Source of the DNA: Pseudomonadota bacterium
GTDB taxonomy: Bacteria; Pseudomonadota; Gammaproteobacteria; Burkholderiales; Burkholderiaceae_C
Assembly: GCA_021798395.1 (NCBI GenBank)
Contig: JAJZHS010000084.1
Span: 1-8,804 of the forward strand
Direction of reading: 5' to 3'
DNA: 8,804 bases
Shown here: piece by piece, positions 1-5,506 of the stretch
How the letters are laid out: every line of letters begins with the position of its first letter
Position numbering within the stretch: position 1 is the stretch's first letter
Translations under genes and position numbers: made by a program
Notes under the pieces: model-generated
Databases searched by the model: none
Seen by the model: the letters and a program-made list of their open reading frames with translations, nothing else
What the model was told of the DNA's origin: nothing

Positions 1-391
1 CGCGCTCGACCCGGCGCTCGACCGGCCCCTTGCTGGTGGCCGGGTCGCCGATCTGCTCGCAGATGGCCACCGACTCGCCCATGCGCACGAGCCTGGCCAG
101 GTAGGTGTCCAGCGCCTGCACCGGAACCCCGGCCATGATGATCGGCTCGCCTGCCGACTGCCCGCGCCGGGTCAGCGTCAGGTCGAGCAGTCGCGCCGCC
201 TTCTCGGCGTCGGCGTAGAACAGTTCGTAGAAGTCCCCCATGCGGTAGAGCAGCAGGTGCTCGGGGTGCTCGGCCTTGATGCGCAGGTACTGCTGCATCA
301 TCGGGGTGTGACCGCTCAGATCGCTTGCAGTTGCCGGCCTTTCCCTCTGGGAAACCGCCTTTTCTGTTATTTTTTCCGAGGGAAGTTCCAT
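1..391 (-). CDS. mutS: DNA mismatch repair protein MutS, N-terminal part (cut by window edge)
   Basis: MutS recognises mispaired bases and small loops and starts methyl-directed mismatch repair with MutL. The 130 codons in view hold the mismatch-binding domain I. Residues 29-36 read TPMMQQYL, followed by YRMGDFYELFY at 49-59, which contains the Phe-x-Glu motif (F54, E56) that wedges into the mismatch. GEPIIMAGVP (81-90) and CEQIGDPATSKGPVERR (111-127) are near-invariant in the family. The rest, including clamp and ATPase domains, lies beyond position 1. The ATG at 389-391 is the only ATG/GTG/TTG between an in-frame TAG (398-400) and the internal ATG pair at 296-301. It adds about 30 poorly conserved residues before TPMMQQYL, comparable to known N-terminal variation. 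Its ribosome binding site is weak, so the internal ATG at 301 remains possible. Family identity is certain from the sequence; the start is inferred. Confidence 0.96.
   Translation of the reverse strand, partial: MELPSEKITEKAVSQRERPATASDLSGHTPMMQQYLRIKAEHPEHLLLYRMGDFYELFYADAEKAARLLDLTLTRRGQSAGEPIIMAGVPVQALDTYLARLVRMGESVAICEQIGDPATSKGPVERRVER
340..384 (-). repeat. Two mutually exclusive hairpins at the 5' end of mutS
   Basis: A 6-bp perfect stem TTTCCC-TCT-GGGAAA occupies 340-354. The arm TTCCCTC (341-347) can instead pair with GAGGGAA (378-384) across a 30-nt loop, so in mutS mRNA the two structures compete for the same bases. They lie in the first codons from the ATG at 391, in a locally AT-rich stretch. 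The complementarity is seen directly; a regulatory role is speculative. Confidence 0.35.
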
Positions 392-644
392 CGTTTTCTA
401 TCGAGCCGTGTCGTCCTGTGTCGTTCCTCGAATGCACCATGTCGATCCGCGAGGTTCCCGATTTCCCCCGGCAGGCTGATGAAATACTCCAGGGTGACGT
501 TGGTGCAGAATCGGCATGATGGGCGTGCGCCGTATCGAAGCGCGGACTGGGCGCCCGCGCAAGAGACAGGGCCGGGGACATCGCCAGCAACAATTGCCGG
601 TGGATTCGATCTCTCGGGATCGATTCATCACGATGGCCCCGATT
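392..644. other. Gap between the toxin-antitoxin operon and mutS; no convincing gene
   Basis: The short open frames here lack family resemblance, good start context or consistent codon use. The gap should hold the mutS promoter, but I see no strong -35/-10 pair. Two GTGTCGT copies at 408-414 and 418-424 are spaced 10 bp apart, one helical turn. A 6-bp stem TCGATC/GATCGA (606-611 and 618-623) and an imperfect palindrome around 582-598 lie just past the stop of the HTH gene. They could form its 3' end, but no T-run follows on the minus strand. Confidence 0.4.
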
Positions 645-1184
645 TCAGGCTGTGAGGCGAATCTCACCAGACTTGAAGTTCACTTTGAAATCGATCTCCT
701 CGGTCGCGAGGACTGGACGTTTGATACCGCCGCCCTCCGGGACGAATCGAATGATTCCGTAGACCTCCAGCTTATTCAACGTCCGGCGCACGTTTCCCGG
801 GTCTTTATTCAATCTGCGAGCCAAAGAGGCCGTCGAATCCGCTCCCTCGCTCGCAAGAACGTGCAACAGCACTCCGTTGTCCTCGAAGAGCTTGGCGAAT
901 GCGGCAAACTGTCGTGACGAGGCCACGATCGCGTGGTGCACCCCAACTTTCGGTTCGCGAGAACTGGCGACCGGGGGAAGTGGGCTCACCGCAGGTTCAG
1001 CCGCTCGGCTTCTATCCGTGTGCCACTTCTTGGCCTCTTCGTCGTTGAAATAGGTCTTCGATTTCGGAAAGTCCTTCGGGACTTCAATTTCGCCGCGCAA
1101 CACTTGTCCCATGGTTTTCATCGCATCGGCGAGGCTCATGACCGGAGACTTTCCGCTTGGCTTCGAGTGGTCAGTCTGTTTCAT
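645..1184 (-). CDS. HVO_A0114/COG4190-type winged-HTH DNA-binding protein, probable antitoxin and autoregulator
   Basis: This 179-residue protein ends in a winged helix-turn-helix. Helices cover about 104-145 (LLHVLASEGADSTASLARRL, then PGNVRRTLNKLEVYG as recognition helix), followed by a wing and a closing strand EEIDFKVNF (162-170). That strand resembles the DEVHVDF-type ending of COG4190 predicted regulators. The first ~85 residues are polar and unlike any domain I know; they could hold the part that binds the toxin. The ATG overlaps the TGA of the upstream gene as ATGA, with a GGGG ribosome binding site at 1192-1195, 7 nt before it, so translation is probably coupled. Members of this family are commonly encoded beside TumE/DUF6516-like proteins. 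The antitoxin role rests on that pairing and on my recall of it; HTH identity is more secure than function. Confidence 0.75.
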   Translation of the reverse strand: MKQTDHSKPSGKSPVMSLADAMKTMGQVLRGEIEVPKDFPKSKTYFNDEEAKKWHTDRSRAAEPAVSPLPPVASSREPKVGVHHAIVASSRQFAAFAKLFEDNGVLLHVLASEGADSTASLARRLNKDPGNVRRTLNKLEVYGIIRFVPEGGGIKRPVLATEEIDFKVNFKSGEIRLTA

Positions 1185-1195
1185 TTTTTCACCCC
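1181..1195 (-). promoter_or_regulatory. Coupled stop/start with A6 run between toxin and HTH genes
   Basis: On the minus strand the junction reads GGGGTGAAAAAATGA. GGGG is a plausible ribosome binding site, six A residues follow, and ATGA combines the start of the HTH gene with the stop of the toxin-like gene. This layout favours termination-reinitiation. A -1 slip on the A-run would also join the two frames. Confidence 0.6.
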
Positions 1196-1729
1196 TGTCC
1201 TCTTGATGGCTGCTGTCTGCGCGGCTCCCTCGACCTGCTCTGCCGCAGCGCTTCTCCGCTGCGTCCTCGATTGGCTGACGGCCTCTTGTGACAAGCCAAG
1301 CCTCTCCATGATTTTCGCTATTTCCTTCGGAAACTTCTCAAACGCTTTCTGGATGGACGCTTCGGGATACCTTGTGGGTTTGCTTTCTTTTGGGCGTGCA
1401 CCGGGAGGTTCTTCGGGCCAGGTCGTCTTGTGCTCGTGATCGTAGGGAGCGGACTTGTCAGGGGAATGTTTGTTGTCTAACCCATATATCCGATTGCCCT
1501 CTTTTCCACTCGTCCCAGGTTCGTGGAAAGTGAAGCAATACAACAGCCCCTCTGGAAATTCCGAACTTTGACCGTTTGGATGCTCTTGAATTTCAAGTAT
1601 GGCCATGTATCCGCCCTCGTAATGCCAGACAGTGCCGTCGAAACTCGTAAGCCACTCGATCGCCAGGGCTCTTCTCTCCGTCTCCTTGTCTCGCTGACTC
1701 TTGCCTCGGTTTGCAGCACGTCCAGTCAT
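1181..1729 (-). CDS. TumE-like (DUF6516-type) putative toxin
   Basis: This is a 182-residue soluble protein from the ATG at 1727-1729. The core at about 30-105 has a beta-rich start (DGTVWHYEGGYMAILEI), then RIYGLDNKH (80-88) and a His-rich end DHEHK (98-101). This resembles the Y-x-x-D/N ... HxH pattern of the DUF6516 family, which includes toxin TumE. The predicted role is that of a growth-inhibiting toxin countered by the HTH protein encoded next. It is longer than the ~100-residue family norm: a charged N-terminal helix and a C-terminal tail rich in K, R, A and Q (about 125-182) flank the core. The frame is open to an ATG at 1876, but those extra 49 residues look unrelated and their codons resemble noncoding DNA, so I prefer 1729. 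An AAGGCGAG stretch about 12 nt upstream is a loose ribosome binding site. G+C is lower than in the flanks. Family assignment is moderate; activity is inferred. Confidence 0.62.
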   Translation of the reverse strand: MTGRAANRGKSQRDKETERRALAIEWLTSFDGTVWHYEGGYMAILEIQEHPNGQSSEFPEGLLYCFTFHEPGTSGKEGNRIYGLDNKHSPDKSAPYDHEHKTTWPEEPPGARPKESKPTRYPEASIQKAFEKFPKEIAKIMERLGLSQEAVSQSRTQRRSAAAEQVEGAAQTAAIKRTGVKK

Positions 1730-1882
1730 GACCTGATTGTCTCGCCTTTCCCCTTGCTCGTCCAGCCCGTCCGATCCATCCCGACAAGGCGAATCCCGGA
1801 GAGCGACATCTGACGCCAACCTGGGACCGCTGGAACGCGCGCCAGCAGGGGTGGAGTGGGCGACCGTTGGCTTCAATCGGTA

Positions 1883-2665
1883 TCAAACCGCGGGTGCCAG
1901 CGCGTCGAGCGCGCGCTCGAGCAGCGCGTGGCTGGTCCAGGCCAGAGCCAGCGCGGCCGTGACCGCTGCGCCGTAGGCCGCGGCGATGCCGCCGGGCACG
2001 ACGGCGAAGGCCACGATCAGGTTGAAGGCAGCCGCTCCCAGCGAGCCGACGACGATGCCGCGCAGCAGCGCGCGCGCCGCCTCGGGTCCGGCGTGACGGT
2101 GGGTGAAGCCGCCCATGATCGCCGACAGCACCGGCAGGGTCGCCAGCATGCCGCTCCAGGTCGGCCCCAGGTGGGCGGCAGCCGCGGTGATGCCGAGCAC
2201 CGCCGCCAGCGAGAAGCCCACGCGCGCCGGCAGGTCCCACCAGGGATGCGGCGGCGCCGCGCCCGGGCGGGCGCGCCCGATCAGCAGCGCCAGCGCAAGC
2301 AGTGCCGGGAACACCAGCGCGGCCGCCAGCAGCGGGCGCTGCGGCAGCTTCGACAGCGCGATGAACAGCCCGGCGCTGGCGGTGCCGGCCAGCGCCAGCG
2401 AAGCTCCCCAGGGAACGCGCCGCGCGCTTCGCGCATACGCGGCGCAGAAGCCGGCCATCGCGATCAGCCCGAGCAGGGTGCCGACGGCGGCGCGGGCCGC
2501 GAAGGCGGCTCCGTGTTCCAGCGCGAGGAACAGCGACAGCGGCGCCGAGGTCACCGGCAAGCCGGTGAACAGGCCACCGATGGTGCCGCCATAACGCCGT
2601 TGCAGCCCGGTGGCGGCAAGCACCAGCATGGGGGTCGCGGCAAGCTTGAAGATCAGCAGGTTCAT
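1883..2665 (-). CDS. Multi-pass integral membrane protein of unknown function with internal duplication
   Basis: This is a 260-residue protein, mostly hydrophobic, with roughly eight membrane segments by eye (about 3-20, 28-48, 54-75, 86-104, 110-129, 148-165, 200-222, 225-247). The signature GGLFTGLPVTSAPLSLFLAL (30-49) recurs in weaker form as SGMLATLPVLSAIMGGF (171-187). Each copy is followed by a G-x(3)-AARA stretch (G52 to A59, G193 to A199). The protein is therefore probably two related halves about 141 residues apart, a layout typical of small transporters. I recognise it as a conserved proteobacterial membrane protein but cannot name a substrate. The ATG at 2663-2665 has only a weak ribosome binding site. 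Its stop lies 153 bp from the toxin-like gene, so the two could share a transcript; I see no clear terminator between them. Confidence 0.8.
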   Translation of the reverse strand: MNLLIFKLAATPMLVLAATGLQRRYGGTIGGLFTGLPVTSAPLSLFLALEHGAAFAARAAVGTLLGLIAMAGFCAAYARSARRVPWGASLALAGTASAGLFIALSKLPQRPLLAAALVFPALLALALLIGRARPGAAPPHPWWDLPARVGFSLAAVLGITAAAAHLGPTWSGMLATLPVLSAIMGGFTHRHAGPEAARALLRGIVVGSLGAAAFNLIVAFAVVPGGIAAAYGAAVTAALALAWTSHALLERALDALAPAV

Positions 2666-2810
2666 CGTGTCGTCGGCGGCAGCGCCTATTGTGCGCGACT
2701 CGCGCCGCCCATGCGGGAAGGCCTCACGTCACGCCGCGCATGCCGGCTCCAAAAATCTGCGCGTTCGCGCCGCCCGACGCCGAGAAAAGCGCGCCCGAGC
2801 TTCATGCAGC

Positions 2811-2848
2811 GCACAAAATGTGCTGTTTTTGTGACAAATTTAACACCC
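2811..2848 (+). promoter_or_regulatory. Candidate operator/promoter patch with CRP-like site upstream of the hydrolase operon
   Basis: This AT-rich patch sits in the divergent 2666-2920 spacer. It contains a palindrome GCACA-AAA-TGTGC (2811-2823) and TGTGACAAATTTAACA (2830-2845). The latter matches the CRP consensus TGTGA-N6-TCACA at 9 of 10 defined positions and is centred about 83 nt before the hydrolase ATG. I cannot place a confident -35/-10 pair. The rest of the 255-bp spacer shows no gene. Confidence 0.4.
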
Positions 2849-2920
2849 CATGACCGGCGAGTCGCAGCACAATGCAAGGTAGGGAGCAAGGCCTGCCTGC
2901 CGGCCGCGGACTCCAGCGAC

Positions 2921-3736
2921 ATGCGTATTCACGATCGTCATCACATCCAGGTTCTCGAAGCGGATGCACCCGATGCTCCGGTGCTCGTGTACGGGCATGG
3001 CTTCGGCTGCAACCAGCTGATGTGGCGCGAGGTCACGCCGGCGTTCCAGCCCGCGTACCGGCAGGTGCTGTTCGACTACGCGGGCAGCGGCCTGTCGGAT
3101 CCGGCGTATTTCGACCCCGCTCGCTATTCCTCGCTGGACGGCCACGTGCGCGACCTGATCGAGATCCTCGACGGCCTCGGGCTGCACGCAGGGGTGCATT
3201 TCGTCGGGCACTCGGTGAGTTGCAGCATCGGTCTGCTGGCCGCCGCGCGCAGGCCCGATCTGTTCGCGGACCTGGTGCTGATCGGGGCCTCGCCGTGCTT
3301 TGTCAATCATCCGCCCGACTACCACGGCGGTTTCGAAGTCGCCGATCTCGAGGGCCTGCTCCAGTTGATGGACCAGAACTACATCGGCTGGGCGCAGTTT
3401 CTCGGCTCCACGGTCTCCGGTGGCGAGCAGGGCAGCGAGGCCGTCGCGGGCGAGTTGACCCGCAGCTTCTGCTCCACCGATCCGAAGGCGGCCAGGGTGT
3501 TCGCCCGCGCCACGTTTTTCGCCGACAACCGGGCCGACCTGCCGAGGGTGCGCACGCCCAGCCTGATCCTGCAGCATGCCCGTGACTCGCTGGCGCCGCT
3601 GTCGGTGGGCGAGTACCTGCACCGCAACCTGCGCGACAGCGAGTTGCGGGTGCTCGACGTGACCGGGCATTGCGCGCACATGAGCCATCCGGCGCTGGTG
3701 ATCGACGCCATGCGCGCCTACTACGCCCGGGCCTGA
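2921..3736 (+). CDS. RsbQ-type alpha/beta-hydrolase (signalling hydrolase, KAI2/D14-like)
   Basis: This 271-residue protein is nearly the length of Bacillus subtilis RsbQ (269). In RsbQ-RsbP signalling the hydrolase acts through the partner's PAS domain, presumably by processing a small hydrophobic molecule. Visible hallmarks are GHGFGCNQLMW (25-35), LFDYAGSGLSD (50-60), the nucleophile elbow VGHSVSC (95-101) with Ser98, SPCFVNHPPDYHGGFE (124-139), RSFCSTDP (181-188), Asp222 in the ARDSLAP stretch, and His250 in GHCAHMSHP. The Ser-Asp-His triad is complete. The start at 2921 gives an N-terminus that aligns with RsbQ (MRIHDRHHIQVL); no strong ribosome binding site precedes it. Longer in-frame extension upstream is judged noncoding. 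The PAS-GGDEF gene follows after 19 nt, so the two form an operon and probably one pathway. The family call is firm; the ligand is unknown. Confidence 0.93.
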   Translation: MRIHDRHHIQVLEADAPDAPVLVYGHGFGCNQLMWREVTPAFQPAYRQVLFDYAGSGLSDPAYFDPARYSSLDGHVRDLIEILDGLGLHAGVHFVGHSVSCSIGLLAAARRPDLFADLVLIGASPCFVNHPPDYHGGFEVADLEGLLQLMDQNYIGWAQFLGSTVSGGEQGSEAVAGELTRSFCSTDPKAARVFARATFFADNRADLPRVRTPSLILQHARDSLAPLSVGEYLHRNLRDSELRVLDVTGHCAHMSHPALVIDAMRAYYARA

Positions 3737-3755
3737 GCGCTCGCGGAGTGCCGAG

Positions 3756-4757
3756 ATGCTGGCCGTCGACGACATCCCCTGCGCGATGATGGTGACGGAC
3801 GCTCAGGGCCACGTGCTGCGCATCAACGCCGAGCTGCTGCAGATCGTCGGAGGGTGCGAGAGCGACTGGCGCGGCCGCTCGATGGAGCATCTGCTGCCCC
3901 CCGCGTCGCTCCTGTTCGCGCAGTGCTACATCTTTCCGATGCTGCACCACGAGCAGCGCGTCAAGGAGCTGTACCTGCAGCTGGTGGGGGCCGATGGAGC
4001 CACCGTCCCGGTCATGCTCAACGCGACGCGCAGGCCTGCCGCGCCCGGCAGCGAAGCGTCCATCGTATGGGCCGTGTTCGTGGCGCTGGAGCGCAGTCGC
4101 TTCGAAGCCGAACTGATCCGGGCCCGGGCCGACGCCGAGAGCCTGGCGGCCCGGCTGGCCGCCAGCAGCGAACAGGTGGAGCGCCTCAATCGCGAGCTTT
4201 CGGAGCGGGCGCGCCGGGTCGAGCTGCGCAACCAGGAGCTGTCCGAGCTCAGCCTGACCGATCCGTTGACCGGGCTGAAGAACCGGCGCGCGCTGGAGCT
4301 CTCGGTGCATGCATGGCAGCCTGCCGCCGGGCAGCCCTGCGTGGGCGCGCTGCTGCTGGTCGACGTCGACCATTTCAAGCGGGTCAACGACTCCTGCGGC
4401 CACGCCGAGGGAGACCGCGTGCTGGTGGCGCTGGCCCAACGCCTGCGGGCCTGCGCGCGTACCACGGACCTGGTGGTGCGCCTGGGCGGCGAGGAGTTCG
4501 TCCTGTGGCTGCCCGGCGCCGACGACAGGGTGGCGCAGTACGTGGCCGGACGCCTGCACCAGGGCGTGCGCGAGTTGCACACGCCGCTGGGGGCCTTGAG
4601 CGTGAGCGTGGGCCTGACCGTCTGGCACGGACCCGCGGCGGGCGACCTGCTGTCGAGCCTGCTGCGCAGCGCCGACAAGGCCCTCTACGAAGCCAAGACC
4701 GGCGGACGCGATCGCACCGTCTGCGCCGCGCCGTTGCCCGAGCTCGCGCAGTCCTGA
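3756..4757 (+). CDS. PAS-GGDEF diguanylate cyclase, probable partner of the RsbQ-like hydrolase
   Basis: This 333-residue cytoplasmic protein should make cyclic di-GMP from two GTP. An N-terminal PAS domain (about 1-110) resembles the RsbP-type PAS, with PMLHHEQRVKELYLQLV at 61-77 followed by a DG turn. A coiled-coil linker (about 112-165) leads to a GGDEF domain (about 165-325). Key residues are present: LTDPLTGLKNRR (167-178), metal ligand Asp203 in LVDVDHFK, the catalytic GGEEF (244-248), and the inhibitory-site RTTD (235-238), five residues before it. Product inhibition is therefore expected. ADKALYEAK (306-314) closes the domain. There is no membrane segment and no EAL domain. GGAG at 3745-3748 is a good ribosome binding site 7 nt before the ATG. 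Function as a cyclase is well supported; control by the upstream hydrolase is inferred from the RsbQ-RsbP precedent. Confidence 0.93.
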   Translation: MLAVDDIPCAMMVTDAQGHVLRINAELLQIVGGCESDWRGRSMEHLLPPASLLFAQCYIFPMLHHEQRVKELYLQLVGADGATVPVMLNATRRPAAPGSEASIVWAVFVALERSRFEAELIRARADAESLAARLAASSEQVERLNRELSERARRVELRNQELSELSLTDPLTGLKNRRALELSVHAWQPAAGQPCVGALLLVDVDHFKRVNDSCGHAEGDRVLVALAQRLRACARTTDLVVRLGGEEFVLWLPGADDRVAQYVAGRLHQGVRELHTPLGALSVSVGLTVWHGPAAGDLLSSLLRSADKALYEAKTGGRDRTVCAAPLPELAQS

Positions 4758-4762
4758 CCGCG

Positions 4763-4786
4763 CCCGGCTAACGCGGCGCTGCCGGG
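4763..4786 (+). terminator. Weak terminator-like hairpin after the cyclase gene
   Basis: CCCGGC (4763-4768) pairs with GCCGGG (4781-4786) around a 12-nt loop, beginning 6 nt past the cyclase stop. Only TATT follows, not a true U-run, so termination here is uncertain and some read-through into the fimbrial genes is possible. Confidence 0.3.
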
Positions 4787-4807
4787 TATTCGGGCGCGTC
4801 GCTAACA

Positions 4808-4823
4808 CCCCCCCGCCTATAGT
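4808..4823 (+). promoter_or_regulatory. Candidate fimbrial promoter: C7 tract and TATAGT -10 box
   Basis: Seven C residues (4808-4814), then GCC, then TATAGT (4818-4823), a good -10 candidate about 97 nt before the pilin start. No recognisable -35 box lies 16-18 bp upstream, so an activator may be needed. In Bordetella fim promoters a poly-C tract upstream of the -10 changes length and switches expression; this tract has a similar place but is shorter. Confidence 0.4.
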
Positions 4824-4909
4824 CGCAGGCATGCGGCGCCGAGCTGCGGGCCGCCGTCCGGCGACCCTGGACGGCCGCGCGAGCGCCGCCGAACAAGCCC
4901 AGGCTCGAT

Positions 4910-4914
4910 GGAGG
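4910..4914 (+). promoter_or_regulatory. Ribosome binding site that points to a TTG start for the pilin
   Basis: GGAGG lies 5 nt before an in-frame TTG at 4920-4922. The alternative ATG at 4908-4910 overlaps this site and has no ribosome binding site of its own. Starting at TTG gives a signal peptide that begins KNPS. Confidence 0.6.
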
Positions 4915-4919
4915 CGTCC

Positions 4920-5483
4920 TTGAAGAATCCAAGCACTGCTCGCGGCATTCCACGGCTCCTGGCGGCGTTGCCGCTGCTGCTGGCGGGGCTGCTGCTGGCG
5001 CCGCGGCAGGCCTGCGCCAGCGACGGCACCATCACCGTCAACGGGCAGGTCACCGCGAATACCTGCACCATCAACGCCGGTTCACCCAACCTGACCGTGA
5101 CGCTGCCCACCGTGTCCACGGCAGCGCTGCCGTCCGGCGCGGTGGCCGGCGCCACCGCGGTGACCATGAGCTACTCCGGATGCTCGGCCGGCCTGAGCAG
5201 CGCCACCGTGTACTTCGAGGCCGGCCCCAACGTGGACACGGCCACCGGCTGCCTGAAGAACACCAGCGGCACCGGCGGCACCAACGCCGAGGTCTGCTTC
5301 GCCAACGCCGACGGCACGCCGATCAAGATGGGCCGGGTGAGCGGCTCGCAGGCAGTCACCGCGGCGACGCTGACCACCGGCGCCGGTTCCGACACCTTCC
5401 TGGTGCAGTACTCGGCGGCCAACGGAGGCGCGACGGCCGGGCCCTACGCTTCGCAGGTGACCTACTCGGTCGTCTACCAATAG
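4920..5483 (+). CDS. Fimbrial major subunit (type 1 / FimA-family pilin)
   Basis: A secreted pilin of 187 residues from TTG 4920 (191 from ATG 4908). It is exported by Sec, capped by the periplasmic chaperone and polymerised at the usher by donor-strand exchange. The signal peptide has a hydrophobic core at about 13-27 and cleaves after A33 (ACA, then SDG). The mature start TITVNGQVTANTCTI is the donor strand and first strand of a chaperone-usher pilin. Four mature cysteines (C49, C88, C111, C126) could form two disulfides. The C-terminus carries both classic marks: Gly174, 14 residues from the end, and penultimate Tyr186 (VTYSVVYQ). The length is normal for a shaft subunit; no lectin domain is present, so it is not the tip adhesin. 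The chaperone gene follows after 23 nt. Confidence 0.92.
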   Translation: MKNPSTARGIPRLLAALPLLLAGLLLAPRQACASDGTITVNGQVTANTCTINAGSPNLTVTLPTVSTAALPSGAVAGATAVTMSYSGCSAGLSSATVYFEAGPNVDTATGCLKNTSGTGGTNAEVCFANADGTPIKMGRVSGSQAVTAATLTTGAGSDTFLVQYSAANGGATAGPYASQVTYSVVYQ

Positions 5484-5506
5484 CCGGCACGGCCCGGGTC
5501 CCGGCC

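Noticed and set aside
516..917. 133-codon plus-strand frame opposite the HTH gene
   Set aside because: No recognisable domain; it overlaps the HTH coding region, which is supported by its motif and ATGA coupling.
1730..1876. 49-residue N-terminal extension of the TumE-like gene
   Set aside because: Residues are unlike the family, there is no better ribosome binding site, and the downstream ATG fits the start of the conserved part.
2811..2830. GCACA-AAA-TGTGC followed by a T-run as a Rho-independent terminator
   Set aside because: No plus-strand gene ends upstream of it, and on the minus strand no T-run follows the stem; an operator is more likely.
1856..2920. Long plus-strand upstream extension of the hydrolase frame
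   Set aside because: It lies antisense to the membrane protein, has a biased composition, and the RsbQ alignment begins at the ATG at 2921.
3303..4832. 509-codon open frame on the minus strand opposite the cyclase and hydrolase genes
   Set aside because: Low-complexity translation rich in R, Q, H and A with no domain; it mirrors the GC-rich coding strand of well-identified genes.
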